NCBI GenBank assembly: GCA_905331475.1
Contig: CAJNYU010002289.1
Coordinates: 1 to 64,000, forward strand
From: Rotaria socialis
Lineage: Eukaryota; Rotifera; Eurotatoria; Philodinida; Philodinidae
Direction of reading: 5' to 3'
DNA: 64,000 nt
A program made the translations under genes and the position numbers. The notes under the pieces are model-generated. The model was not told the DNA's origin, made no database searches, and was given only the letters and a program-made list of their open reading frames with translations. Below are positions 11,923-23,692 of the stretch, one piece after another (positions within the stretch are counted from its first letter, which is position 1; the number at the start of each line of letters is the position of its first letter).

Positions 11923-13363
11923 ATGACGTCCTATTTAAAAAAATCTGTTGTAGCGCTTGCATCGGCTAGAACTTATATTGCTCAATGGTCAGCAGAACAT
12001 GTCTACGCTGATGAAGCACTTATTATACCATTTCCCACATTAGCTAAATTTAACCCAGATAAAGGTGTTTGGTCAGTACAGATCAAAGCTTGGCTATATT
12101 TACCAATTGAAGGCAATAAATTAAAAATTTTTTTCTCATCGTTACCGGGGCGTCTCATGCGTAAAATTGAGAGCACAAAAAGAGAAGATAGCGTTGATAA
12201 AGAATTAAATTTGAACGCTGCTGGTGATCTTGAAGAAAATAATGAACAGGTAGAAATAATAGATGATGATGATGATCCTGGTGCTTGTCTAAATGAAGAT
12301 GCTGTACGTGAGTAAAATTTCAAAATTAGTTTATTTTTGCAAATTAGTTTTCCATTTAGATGAAGATTCTAGCAAAGTCGATGAAAATCCTGGTCGTTTA
12401 GGCTATTTTTTTGTTAGAAAATCTGTGAAAGTCATAACAAAATCTATTATTAATGATGTTGAACATTTACTTCAACCATCGGATGAGAGCGGTTTCATTG
12501 AAGGAAATCTTGAATTATCTGATGAAGAAATTCGATCGCTTGGTGAAAAAATTCATCCGGACTCCAGTGATCTAAAATTTGATTATACAATTCAAATAAA
12601 TCAATCTAATAGTGACATTAGAACAGAACCTTGCAAATTATTTAAATGTACAATTTATGCTCTTGCACATAATGGCCTTAGTATTATATCTGATATTGAT
12701 GATACAATAAAAATTTCTGAAGTTGTTAGTACACGAGAATTGCTCAAACATACATTTGTAAGTGATTTCAAGCCTGTTGATGGTATGAGTGAACTCTATC
12801 AAGCATGGAGTGAACAGAACTGCCAGTTTCATTATGTTAGTTCAAGTCCATGGCAATTGTAAGTTTGGAAGTTTTATAAAAAAAATTAATTTCAAAAATG
12901 ATGCTTTCTAGATTTCCAGCTCTTAGTGTATTTTTGAAAAAATATAAATATCCAATGGGTACAATTAATTTAAGAAAATTTGCATGGGGTTTCAAACATT
13001 TAAAACCACCGAAAACATATAAAATGGAAACAATTACACAGATCCTAAATGCTTATCCATCGAGACAATATATTTTCGTTGGAGATTCAGGTTCGATTAA
13101 ATCAAAATTTATTTTTACTTTTTTACTTTTGTTCGTTTTTTTTAGGAGAACTTGATCCAGAAATTTACTCTAAATTATACACGATGTTTCCACAAAATAT
13201 CAGGCGTATATTTATCCGAGATGTTTGTAAAACACCTGAATGTTTGCCGCAGTGCCAAGAACGATATTTAAGCGCATTTCAAGATGTGCCCAAAGAGCAA
13301 TGGACGATTTTTAAAGATCCAAGAAAAGTCGAAACAGATATTCGAAAAATAACTGCTGTCTAA
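11923..13363 (+). CDS. APP1-type phosphatidate phosphatase (DUF2183)
   Basis: Four exons join in frame: 11923-12307, 12360-12858, 12912-13090 and 13146-13363, giving 426 residues. The HAD-like catalytic motif is IISDIDDTIKISEV at about residues 238-251, followed by the family block FHYVSSSPWQLFPALSVFL and, further on, FVGDSGELDPEIY. These are hallmarks of the APP1/DUF2183 family, whose yeast member App1 dephosphorylates phosphatidic acid at actin patches. The first exon is acidic at its end (DDDDD). An upstream in-frame ATG at 11866 would add 19 residues encoded by a GTT microsatellite (polycysteine), so I chose the ATG at 11923. The gene converges on NXT1. The lipid substrate is inferred from the family. 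Confidence 0.9.
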
Positions 13364-13858
13364 AATTACGTTACATTAAAAAACTTCTGCCACGAATTCG
13401 TTTGATTGAAGAAGAAAAAACATTAGTATTTTTGTTTTTGCTGATTCTCCTTTGGATGAATTTCTAAAGGTTACTGAGTCACTTGCAACATGCACCGAAA
13501 CTCATATAAGTAATGAATAATTTATGTCACATATACTAAACAAAAAAATGATCGGATTGTATTGCGAAATTAATGTGTCTAAAAGTCCTTGCTGTTTCAT
13601 ATTAAATCCTATATCAGAATTTGAATTCGAAGGCCTATTGATATCTGTGTATAAAAAAAATCAAAGTACTTGTAAATTAAATATTTGCTTATGAAGTCTA
13701 GCATATGCCAGATTATTGCATATTTACTTTGAATTAAGCTCTACTTAGTTTTGTTTAACATGTATATTTTATAACAACAACAACAACAACAACACAAAAA
13801 AAAACAATAACAATAGCAATAACAGATGCACATTCATATATAGAAATAAATCTTTATA
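13364..13858. other. Convergent spacer with AAC microsatellite
   Basis: This stretch lies between the stop codons of the phosphatase (+) and the NXT1-like gene (-). It contains an AAC/CAA microsatellite at about 13774-13794 followed by an A-rich run. No gene is seen. Confidence 0.6.
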
Positions 13859-14454
13859 TTATTCATGGAAACGAAAACATTCGTTAGCAATAACCCATGT
13901 TGATGTTACAACATCAACTGTCAATATGAATATATGTGAAAATAGGCGTTTTTCTTTTGTTATTGTTGTACTTTCTGGTGTACCATAGATAGCAGCACCG
14001 CTGACAAACACTTGATAAGTTGTATCTTCATCGGGAAACAGATCTAGAAAGAAGAAAATAAATTTTCCATAATAAACAAATAGTTTTACCTTTCATAGGA
14101 AAATAATCTAATGCATAAATGTGATGTTTTGTTGGTGGCAATGCAACTAAATGATTAGCGATAGCACTTTGACCATTGATTTCACTTCCATTCCATATTA
14201 ATTTTGCTTGTGGTTGATAAAACTTATCTACGTTCTAAATAATCTACTTATTATTTTTTCTTTTCGATTTAATTATTAGAAAAATCTTACATGTCTTCGT
14301 GTATCTAATATATCGTAATATCTTTTAGAAAAATTTTCTACTGCATTTGCATCTTCACGATATTTTCTTTGCTAAATAAAACTTAAACAGTCGAGTTTCC
14401 TTTTTAGATCTTAGAAAAATTTATTTATCACACCTGATCGGTATTTGTAGCCAT
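13859..14454 (-). CDS. NXT1: NTF2-related nuclear export protein (NXT1/p15)
   Basis: Four exons on the minus strand join in frame: 14454-14434, 14371-14291, 14234-14090 and 14043-13859, giving 143 residues (human NXT1 is 140). The NTF2-like fold is recognised by FSKRYYDILDTRRH, the KLIWNGSEINGQSAIANHL strand-turn block and the terminal VVTSTWVIANECFRFHE. NXT1 pairs with NXF1 to carry mRNA through the nuclear pore. The start is the only ATG in the short first exon (MATNTDQ). The gene lies 150 bp downstream of the SRSF2-like gene on the same strand, so two RNA-processing genes are neighbours; whether that matters is unknown. Confidence 0.9.
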
Positions 14455-14604
14455 AGTGAAAATAAAATAGATCTTATCTGAAATACGAACTATGTGGTTT
14501 TTTTGTGTTTATTTATAAATCAGTCACAATGATTAGTGTGTATATATATATATAGTCAAGTAGCTATAAAAAAAACGAATTGAATAATGTTTTTTTGAAT
14601 TATA

Positions 14605-15625
14605 TCAACGTCGATGATCACGTTCACCATTTTCATGACGATGGTTTCGTTTCGGGCTAAAAAGAATTAATTTGAGAAAGAAAAAAAAGAAAAGATTAAT
14701 TATCATACCGTGATGTTGATCGAGATCGTGATCTAATAAAACAAAAACAAAAGTAAACGATAAGGAAATACGATAAACAACAAGTTAAACCAACCGTCGA
14801 TAACTACCACTGCGCGATCGATGTTTTGAACGTCGACGAGACCTTGATCGTGAACGTGTTCTAAGAAAGAATTGAAATATTGTTCTTATTACTTATTAGG
14901 ACTAAAATTTTTATTTCATCCAATGCAGGTTTGTCAATTCTTGTAAAAGCCTTATCGGCGACACACATATGTACACAGATAGCTTACATCTGATCTGCTA
15001 AATCGCCTGGAATCTCGCTCTGTTTAGTTAAATGCAGCAACCACCGGAATAAACCATTATCTTTTTTTATTCTCGAACAAAATACTGGAAACAGCATCTT
15101 CGCGCAGGAGAATACCTGTGTGAATAGACATAATCAATTTTGTTCGTGGGGTGGGAACATGGGGAACTCATATACATAAAAAACAGTAGGAATATTTATA
15201 TTCTTTTATGATTTCCTACCGGCGGCGACGTGATGTTTCATGGCTATCTGTTGTTGACGCACGGCCATAACGAGCAAATTGAACACGTATTTCACGTCCA
15301 TCAAGATCAGCGCCATCCATACGATCAAGTGCATCTTCAGCATCACGCTTCTTCAAAAAGCTTTAAAAAGACACACATAAATAATAAAAAATGTGTAAAA
15401 AAATAAATTATGAACAAACCGAATAAAAGCATAGCCACGGCTTGATCGAGAGAATTGATCACGTGGAATATAGATATCACCGATACCTCCAAATTTTTCA
15501 AAACAACGCCGTAAATCTTCGACGCGTGTACGATATGTTAAATTATCAACTTTAAGGGAATACATAACATCAATGTTTGGTGGCGTTGTACGATGATCTC
15601 CATCAGGTCGACTTCGAGCGCTCAT
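14605..15625 (-). CDS. SRSF2-like serine/arginine-rich splicing factor
   Basis: Five exons on the minus strand join in frame: 15625-15420, 15360-15220, 14860-14795, 14732-14709 and 14656-14605, giving 162 residues. A single RRM covers about residues 21-95, with RNP2 as [13 protein letters not shown] and RNP1 as SRGYAFIRF. The block [19 protein letters not shown] followed by [12 protein letters not shown] is that of SRSF2/SC35. The tail is rich in Arg-Ser ([15 protein letters not shown]) but much shorter than the roughly 120 residues in vertebrates. The protein should bind exonic enhancers and act in spliceosome recruitment. The 359-bp second intron is longer than its neighbours. One 24-nt micro-exon is supported only by frame and splice sites. 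Confidence 0.9.
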
Positions 15626-16795
15626 TTTTGAAGAAATAAAATTATCGTATGGAACAAATCAAGAGCACAAAAAAATATGAAAGAGTTGAAAGATTGAGCA
15701 ACTAGGAAGAAAAAAATAACAATGATAAATAGCAGCCATTTACATATTGATTCAAATTACAAAGTGGAGGTATCAGTGAGTGTCAGCGACATCTATCGAG
15801 AGGACAGTGCCTATAGTTTTTGTGACTTGTTACTCAATGTTTTAGAGAATATGATGGTCTTAAAAATATTTCACAGAAACATTATATTAATTTACAATTA
15901 ACATAGAAAAACCTTCTTGAAATAGCTGATCAAATATTCGTGGGTAAAACAACAAAAACTCGTGTAAATTAGAACTGGTATTGCTAATCGATTAGATTTG
16001 TTAAGTCTCTTACAGTATGAAATATATGATAACCACGAAATTCTTTGCAGATCTAGAAATTTTCTAAATATCTTCCTATAAAAGCTGCTATCCCAATGGG
16101 CCTCTCTAGCGCAAACATATTTGAAAAGATTGTCAATCGATATATATATTTCAGTTGACTTTTAACTTCAGCTATTACACGTTACACGAGATGAAATATC
16201 AACAATGATTAGTAATGCGCCAAGATAAGAATCTTTAGATAAAATTGTTATGTCCAATGTTGATTCAGTACATGATGCCCTAGTCGAACTTTCTTTTTGC
16301 AAGCGCATGCAATTCTTCACTTTCTTGATCAAGAAAGTCAAGAACTATGGACACACCTTGAGGCAAGATATGAGGCCTTTCGATGAGCGCAAGTTCTTAA
16401 ACTTCTTGCTCATGCGCTTGAATTTTTATCTAAGCGTTTCTGTTATTAAAAAACTTTTTCAATTTTACGTTCAAAATAACTCTACTTTTAATAAAAATTT
16501 ATAGTTGCATCCTTTTGTAACTCATGCAAACATTCAAGCGTTTATCTTGAGCTCAAGTCTTGGTGAGCGCATGAATAAAAAAAAGCTCGACTAGGGTGGT
16601 GTTTTTGAGACCCCAATCTTCTGTAAATAACAAGAGTTGTTTTAATCGGAAGAATTATAGAGCTTTTATTTTCTGTTACTAATCTTCAAGAATAATCAAG
16701 AAAATATTGACTTTTTATCCTTGTGAGATTACTCAGAGCAGTCATCTGAAACGGTATCTTTGACGGTCTGAAGTGGCTATAAACCACGTAATAAG
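15626..16795. other. Spacer at the edge of the transposon-rich region
   Basis: The first 150 bases are the promoter side of the SRSF2-like gene. Beyond that I see no exon chain. An open frame at 16250-16504 has no recognisable domain. Around 16310-16400 the words TCTTGATCAAGAAAG and GCGCATGC are locally palindromic, which suggests decayed repeat DNA. Confidence 0.4.
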
Positions 16796-16866
16796 TAGTG
16801 GCGTAATCAGGGGTGGGCATGATAGGGTGCCGCCCAACCACCAGAGAATTCCTGGCTACGCTACTA
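16796..16866. mobile_element. 71-bp internal-deletion derivative of a hAT element
   Basis: The left end TAGTGGCGTAATCAGG and the reverse-complemented right end TAGTAGCGTAGCCAGG form terminal inverted repeats. The next bases, GGGTGGGCATGATAGGGTG and CAGAGAATTCCTGG, match the two ends of the hAT relic at 28798-30059. The element is therefore that relic's two termini joined with nothing between. A perfect 8-bp target duplication is not visible. It cannot code and would have needed a transposase from elsewhere. Confidence 0.7.
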
Positions 16867-17700
16867 CAGTTTATAAGGGAAGATTTCTTTTCTCGTTCTA
16901 TCATTGCAGATCTATTAGTGTCATCAGACGTAGGTATATAAGATACAATCAAGTATTTTATTTGTATGTCATTTAGACTATCCGGATTATTTTTGAAGGG
17001 GGTGTCTCAAACCATGGGAAATCTATACGAATCACCGTGCCGATAGATGTTGTATCAGAAACTGGTTGAGTATTCATTTTATGCGAATTGATCCTCAGAT
17101 GGATTATATGTTCTGGGTTTAATATGATTAAAAAGAGTCAGTTCTCATACCATGGCATTATTATCCGGTATTGCTGTACTTGAATAAGGGCCTTTAATGC
17201 ATTTATTTTTCATATTGATATCTTGAAACTATCCTCAATATTGTAAACGGTTGGTTGGCTAATACAGCAATGAAATCTGCTCATTTTCAGTTACAAGGCC
17301 CTGAATGTGGTTTAACTAAACATGTATTTTCTCTTCGTTCTGAAATTGTGTAAATAGGATAAATTTTTGATTTCTCATACTATAAACTGTGTTATGATAG
17401 CTACAGATGAATGCGCTTTTTTTTGGAAGATGTATATAAGAGAGGTTTGAATTAAGATAACCATTTTAAATTGGACGTAGAAATCAGCAACATATCTACG
17501 AATGATTTAAATTCAATTAAGCTAAAACATATTACTTAACACAGTTGTTAATAATGACATAAACATTTTCCCCATGCATTTTCACGTCAAATTAGAAAAA
17601 ATATCTTTTTCCTTAAATAATTCCTAATTTACCTGATCATGAATGGATTTAGCCCATTCGAAATCATCGTCGTAAGTAGCTTGAAATCCTTCATATAAAA
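16867..17700. other. Spacer before the Tc1/mariner relic
   Basis: About 830 bases with no gene, repeat or RNA that I can support. The AT content matches the rest of the region. Confidence 0.4.
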
Positions 17701-18639
17701 TAGCGGACAAAAGTCTTCACCCACCTAGAACTTTCTAGAAATTCTAGAAACTTTCATCAATCTAGAATATATATATATATAGTATTAGTGATGCTCGGAT
17801 CAGAAGATTTTTTCACTCCTTTCATACAACTGCCTATCGACACTTTTCATATATAGCTATAACAGCGGATAAATGGTATGAAACTGTGTTTTTATCTAAT
17901 CACCCATTGGGTTCACAGCTCAATCATACGGGTGTGGCCAAAGCAATGCACTGTAGCCCGCCAACCGCGAAATATTGGCTCAAGCGATGGATGAAATCCA
18001 AAGATTTCAGTGATTCAACACGACCAGGGCGGTCACCCGGAAGCAGGATCAACGAATCATTTCGTTCGCCGAAGAACAGACATTGATCACTGCTCATGAC
18101 ATTGCAAGCAAGCTGAAGCGGCAACTAGTTGTAGTCAGTGACAGAACAGTTCGACGGCGCTTAAATGAAGCGGGTGCGAAATACAAACGACCAATGTCAA
18201 AAGTCACTGCTTACGGAGCACCATCGACAAAGGCGTTTAAAATGGGAACAATATCACAAAGCCACGAACAGGAACCAAGTGATATTTTCTGACGAGACTA
18301 CTATTCGTTTGAATTCTGTCAAAGGACTGGTTTGGAACTTGCCAGGAAAGAAGAAAATCGTTCGTACTATCAAGCATACTATCAAAGTGACTATTTGTGG
18401 TTGTTTCTCAAACAAAGGTTTCGGTTGCATCATCTGTTTTCGCCAGATCCTTGATTCCAAATTCATGTGTGATATTTCCCAGTACAGTCTTTTATCAACA
18501 GCTAGCAAACAAATTGATCACGATTCGACGTTATGGAAACTGCAAGAAAATAACGGCCCCAAACAAACGTCGAAACTTGCACGCAATTGGAGAGAAGAAA
18601 AGACGATCGAAAAAATCGATTGGACATCGGTGTCACACG

Positions 18640-19442
18640 TAGTGGCGGAGCCAGAGGGGGAGCTTGGGGGAGCTGAGCTCCCTCTAGAAACTGTTGAGCT
18701 CCCTCTAGAAAATTTTGTCGCTATTTAGGCTGTTACTGTCAAATTATCTTTACTAAATAATTTCAATGCAAATACTAGAAGTTAGCATAGCCGTTTGCCT
18801 ATTTTTAATCGACTAAGAACAACTTAGACCTTTTTTCTCTTCATTTTTTATGAGCAAGTCTTTCAATTTCAAGTAATTCTATCGATGCCAATTGTAAATC
18901 AAAAACCGTGATTAAAGATACTAAATTGTCAACTATAATGGATATACTTAATGAATTAAAACCAATGAAACAAGCATTTCCTTCAACTGTGGCTTTGATC
19001 AAAGGTGCTGTCACATTTCCTGTGTCGTCCGTCGTATGTGAAAGGTCGTTTTCCAGGATGAAATTGATTAAAAATTATGCTCGAAATTCGATGGGTGATG
19101 AAAGACTTAGTGATCTTAGTGTATTGGCTATTGAAAGAGAATTTGACATAGATTTTGAAAAGGTTATTGATGTATTTGCCATACAACATAAAAATAGTAG
19201 AATTTTGTTAATGTGATTAAGTGATATGAAATACATTTAAATATAGAATCCCATTCATATGTTGATATAAACATAATGTTTATAAATATATGAGCAAGAA
19301 CTGATTGAATAAGATATTAGGGCTCAGAAAACTGACTCAAACATGACAGTTTTCAAAAAACAATTTTACTATCGTAAGTAGACTTTGAATAATTAAGATG
19401 GAGCTGAGCTCCCTCTAGACTGAAATCCTGGTTCCGCCACTA
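18640..19442 (+). mobile_element. hAT-type element inserted in the Tc1 relic (8-bp TSD GTCACACG)
   Basis: The 803-bp element starts TAGTGGCGGAGCCAGA and its reverse-complemented end starts TAGTGGCGGAACCAGGA. It is flanked by perfect 8-bp direct repeats GTCACACG at 18632-18639 and 19443-19450, the hAT hallmark. The word GAGCTCCCTCTAGA occurs three times in subterminal positions. It keeps only the 3' part of a transposase. Confidence 0.9.
18908..19216 (+). pseudogene. hAT transposase C-terminal (dimerisation) fragment
   Basis: A frame of 102 codons inside the hAT element carries the C-terminal dimerisation region: the VTFPVSSVVCERSFSRMKLIK block is typical (the usual wording is P-x-S-x-x-x-CERSFS), followed by RLSDLSVLAIEREFDIDF and IQHKNSRILL. 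The catalytic N-terminal two-thirds are missing. The same C-terminal wording appears in the relic near 29720-29850, so the two elements come from related families. Confidence 0.85.
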
Positions 19443-19750
19443 GTCACACGACCTAGCTCCTATCGAAAATGTATGACAACTGCTCAAGATAAAGTTAAGA
19501 AAGAAAACGTTTACAAATTATCAACCTCTGGTTTCGGTAATAAAGCGTGAATGGACAGCTCTAGCACCAGAACTGGGCACAAAATGGCATATAGTATGGA
19601 AAATCGAATCTATGAAGTTATTGAAAGTGATGGTGATTTCATATTATATTAATGATCAGAATAGACTCTAAACTTTTATATAATAAAACACTTTTCATTG
19701 TATCGTCATGTTTAATAAAATTATAGGTGGGTGAAGACTTTTCCCCACTA

Positions 19751-20186
19751 CGGTAAATACACACCCATACCCACGCCCTCAAGAAAGATCAACGTGCAAT
19801 AGTAAAATGAAAAAGATTATAGTATCAAAGTAATTCATATGTTATTCCGATTCTTCGAAAGAAATGCTCGTCTATGAGGTAATATCTTTTGAGAGAATTC
19901 ACTTGATGTTGTTCTGACAAAACAGAAACAAATATCTTTATCGTGAAGCAGTGTAAATGATGAAAGTATTAGCGATATATAATTGTGAGAAAAGGAGTAC
20001 GACAAGGGAAGGTTAAAACAGCATGCACAAACTATCAACGAAATCAAGAAGTACGAGTAGAGAATGACACACAAACAAAAATAGGTCGAGAACGTTGCAT
20101 TCACACTCAAATAGACATATCATTCAGATTGATGACATTTTTTCATGAAGATGATGGGTCGTAGCAGTAGCGTATTATTTTAATTT
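19751..20186. other. Spacer with CACCCATACCCACGCCC stretch
   Basis: Right after the Tc1 element lies a short CACACCCATACCCACGCCC run resembling the bdelloid telomeric unit (CCCACA) but too short and too imperfect to be called telomeric. Nothing else is supportable before the tail-collar exon. Confidence 0.4.
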
Positions 20187-20818
20187 TTAATCAGCATATA
20201 TAATGTAGTCCAATGTTAGGTATGGATTGAGTAGTGAAAACGGATGTCCATTTCCTGTCACGTTTGTATATCCGTACACTGCATGTCTATGATCACCCGC
20301 ACGATGTAAGATTATGTTTGTAGTACTCGACGTGACGTCTATTCGGCTAGTGTACCAACCACTTTTTCCGTTTGATGTGCTAACATGAAAATATTCTGAT
20401 GAATCAGACCCATAGTCCTCAAGTATTTTAGCATCATGTTTATGTCCTGGATCGTAAATACTGTGCGTATGTGATCCCTCCATATCCGTCATCAACGAAC
20501 CGGACGCATGATAATGTAATGGTAGTTCATCAGTTGTTAAAGTATGTTTCGCATGTCCACCTGCGTCACCTATCTTGATAGCATAATCTGTTCGGATTTT
20601 AGAAAGATCTCTTCCTATCACAACACGACCTTGTAGGTCAGGTAGTTGAAAAGTAGCCGTATCAGTATTGTCCACATCATAAGTTGTACCAATCACAGCA
20701 AAGAGTCGAGAATATGTAACACGCGATATCTTCGAGCCATCACATCGAAGCCAGTTAGCAGGTAAATCCGTGGTAGATGATGTATACAAACGGATTTCTC
20801 CAGTGAATAGTGTCAACA
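20187..20818 (-). CDS. Phage tail-collar-domain protein (3' exon; 5' end not found)
   Basis: About 210 codons on the minus strand, ending at the stop at 20187-20189. The N-terminal half is a tail-collar domain as found in phage tail fibres: LPANWLRCDGSKISRVTYSR, then LFAVIGTTYDV and ATFQLPDLQGRVVIG. The C-terminal half has a histidine-rich region (GSHTHSIYDPGHKHD, RAGDHRHAVYG) like the metal-binding receptor-contact region of such fibres, and ends NPYLTLDYIIYAD. There is no ATG at the start: the frame opens right after a TTTTTTAG acceptor, so an upstream exon exists that ends one base into a codon. I could not locate it. The 728-residue secreted protein upstream on the same strand ends in a splice donor and may belong to the same gene, but the phases do not join directly. 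Phage or bacterial origin is inferred from the domain. Confidence 0.82.
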
Positions 20819-23692
20819 CTAAAAAAACAGAATAAAATAATAAACCTTTGCTCTATATACAGTTTACCATAAACGCTTTAAGGGTTTATGATTGTTAAAG
20901 GAGCGTTTAGTATGCCGCGTTTAAGGATTCATTATTATACCTTCATAGTACAGGAGCTTGCCGTTTTATGTAACAGGACGGGTGTGCGTGACGAATAAAC
21001 ATCTCGATCGATTCCCATTTCGTGAGACCCGAACTCCACACTCAATGTATGCGAGGTGATTATTAAATTAACATATCTCAAGGATTTCAAGAAAACTAAG
21101 CAACTAAAGCAGCCACATAATTCGAAATAAATCAAGGTACTTCCAGAGACTATAATGTAATTACTTTAAAATAATTTAGCATACATTAATCTAATCCCAG
21201 GTACTTGAACACACTTTCATTCGCGTTTGTGTCTTAGTAAGTTAAATTTTCGGCTTCTATTGAACTTATAGTGCATCAATAGAAAGCTATATAATCAACA
21301 CACAACCCATATAGTGTAATATTGAAGCTTCCAATGAGACTTTTCATTGATTTGAAAACCTGCATACTAAGTAGTTTAGAACTATGTATTTTGTATTATT
21401 GATCATCAACGATCAAAAAAACAATATTAATACATCAGCGAAGCATTTCTAGTGGAATAAAACCAGGGTATGGCACTTATCCTGATCGCACGAGTGGCCA
21501 AGCAATGGATAACTCAAAAATTCATCCCTATATTTGCTTGATAGGGGAGGTTTATTGCAGAGAAATAAGGAATTTTTGAAAAGAGAGATCGAATTTGTGA
21601 GCTTTTAGAAACTAATTAGATATTTGTATTCCTAGACATCATTATCTTCAGTCAAATTTTCAAAAAAATTACTATTTCCTAGAAATATCCTTTCATTATA
21701 AAGGAAAGAGTGTGATACATTTCCAGTTATTACAGGTCGCTCAGTTTGTTTTGAAACGATTTTGATCAATTTTTTCTTCGCCAATGACTCATCGAGACTT
21801 GATGATTTTTATATCAGTCTACGTCACATAGACTGCACATATTATTATAATATTTTTTAGTTTTGATAAACAAATGTCTGGTAATAAAACATCTAATAAT
21901 ATCCAAAGATACGTAAAATATCTTTTGACAGAGTAATATTCGTGTTTAGTGAAACAGGAATATTTATGTGAAATACGTTTGAATGCACCGAAAAGTATCA
22001 TTAGGCATGTCTCTAAAAGGTTGAAAAACAGTCTCAATCAGTTTTATTAAACAATGAAAATCAAAACTTTTATCGTCTATGTCGTATGGAACTGTGTATA
22101 ATTGGTTCGTCGTAATGCGTCGCACATAGACGAAGAAAAATTTCCTGCTATTTAGTAAATTGTTGCAGGATATCGTATTAGTGTTGTTACGACTAATCCG
22201 ATTATTCATTATATAAATCCTGCAAAAGAACGTACAAAAAAATTATTTGATCGTTGATATTCATCTATCATTGAAAAAGAAACGATCTTAGTGCTCAGAG
22301 TGTGTGGTGATATCGATGAAGCGATATAGCCTACAGAATAATGTGTAGAACGACGAGGCATTCTTTTTCACGTAACTGGGGCTTGATTTCAACCTTTTAG
22401 AGACATGCCTAATGATACTTTTCGGTGCATTCAAACGTATTTCACATAAATATTCCTGTTTCACTAAACACGAATATTACTCTGTCAAAAGATATTTTAC
22501 GTATCTTTTGATGTTATTAGATGTTTTATTACCAAACATTTGTTTGTCAAAACTAAAAATATTATAATAACATAGTGCAGTGTATGTGACGTAGATTGAT
22601 ATAAAAATCATCAAGTCTCGATGAGTCATTGGCGAAGAAAAAATTGATCAAAATTGTTTCAAATAAACTGAATTACTTGTAGTTACCCGATAAAATAACG
22701 CTAATTTCCCTCCTCCTGATCAAAAGACCAGGGTGCAAAATGCACTCAGTATTTTTATCCGATCAATATGTTAGCAATTTGGAGCCATAAGAATACAGAA
22801 CTGTTGACGCTCTATTGAACAATATTTACTCTAAAACATAGGCTTATTACTGAATCCTAAAATTTTCATATCTTCCTTAAGAAGCTCCGTGTGGTTTCGT
22901 ACTGTGTTTTACGAAACGTACTATATCTGGTTGATATAGTGGCACGCTTGGTAGTGATCTTACGAAACCCTTCACGGTTTCGTAGGAGATTAGAGGGCAT
23001 CGTACTTTTCTTAATGAACATCTTCGATACTTTGGAAAGGAAACGATTCAGTATATTTTCTTCAAAATCCTTTCCACGAGCGATTAGTGTCACCGTAATA
23101 CCTATCAAAATACTTCTATAAACCTGATACAGTAACTCTATTATCCTGATTGTTTAATCGGGGATACAACTTTTTTTTATCGCAGGATAAATATATCTTA
23201 TTGAAAATCAGGGTTAAGTTCTCATTCAACAATAAAAAAACGAAATTTATTTGTTTTCTAATGTCTTGAAGTGTGCATGCAAGAAATATGAACAGATTGA
23301 TATGCAATCCCTATGAATTTGATGAAGAGATGATAGATCGCTTAAATAGTAAAGAGGCTAATTGGCTATCAGAAGATACTATGTAGGATCGTTTTGGAGC
23401 TAGAATAACTCTATGATACTTCTTTAGAAATTATATTCGTACTTGTTGAGACATATTATGTGGATATTAGCTCGTATCCTTGGCATACATAACATCGTGG
23501 CCAGGCAAAGTTACAGTTCATTCCAGTCTTCTTCTATTTTCGAATTAAACTCGCACTTTCACTCACTCCTAAACATAAAAGTTCTCGTGCAAGAAAAGTT
23601 TGAGAAAGATCTATTGGATCACCACTATCTTGCGTTTATTTATATATTTAAAAAAATATTCGATATGTAATTACTTTTATAACTGAGGTGAT
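20819..23692. other. Region between tail-collar exon and the secreted-stalk gene
   Basis: About 2.9 kb holding a large foldback (21741-22671, separate entry) and otherwise no exon that I can support. If the flanking minus-strand frames are one gene, this is mostly intron. A short palindrome, TTTCGTACTGTGTTTTACGAAA, lies near 22894. Confidence 0.4.
21741..22671. repeat. Large foldback: 285-bp arms around a 361-bp loop
   Basis: The left arm is 21741-22026 and the right arm 22388-22671. They are reverse complements with only scattered differences, including ATGACTCATCGAGACTTGAT against ATCAAGTCTCGATGAGTCAT and AGGCATGTCTCTAAAAGG against CCTTTTAGAGACATGCCT. The loop, 22027-22387, has no recognisable protein. 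The structure could be the long terminal inverted repeats of a non-coding DNA element. A transcript across it would fold into a long double-stranded hairpin. Confidence 0.85.

Larger units (their letters stand above)
17886..19671 (+). pseudogene. Broken Tc1/mariner transposase
   Basis: Fragments in several frames line up as one transposase. The N-terminal helix-turn-helix (HCSPPTAKYWLKRWM, then RPGRSPG) is followed after a frameshift near 18080 by the second DNA-binding helix (SDRTVRRRLNEAGAKYKRP), then after another shift by the DDE domain: VIFSDETTIRLNSVKG carries the first Asp, WKLQENNGPKQTS sits where the second Asp is normally found in a QDNxPxH motif and has lost it, and DLAPIENV after the hAT insertion corresponds to the third-acid block. 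The second acid, several frames and the continuity are lost, so the gene is dead. The frame VSH before the hAT insertion continues into DLAPIEN after it, once one copy of the duplicated 8 bp is ignored. Confidence 0.82.
17701..19750 (+). mobile_element. Tc1/mariner-type DNA transposon relic with TA ends
   Basis: The terminal inverted repeats are about 26 bp: the left starts TAGCGGACAAAAGTCTTCAC and the right, reverse-complemented, starts TAGTGGGGAAAAGTCTTCAC; both end in CCACCT. The element begins and ends in TA, the target used by this superfamily. Inside is a decayed DDE transposase (separate entry), and that gene is split by a hAT element at 18640-19442. A palindrome of CTTTCTAGAAATTCTAGAAA type follows the left repeat. 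Confidence 0.85.
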
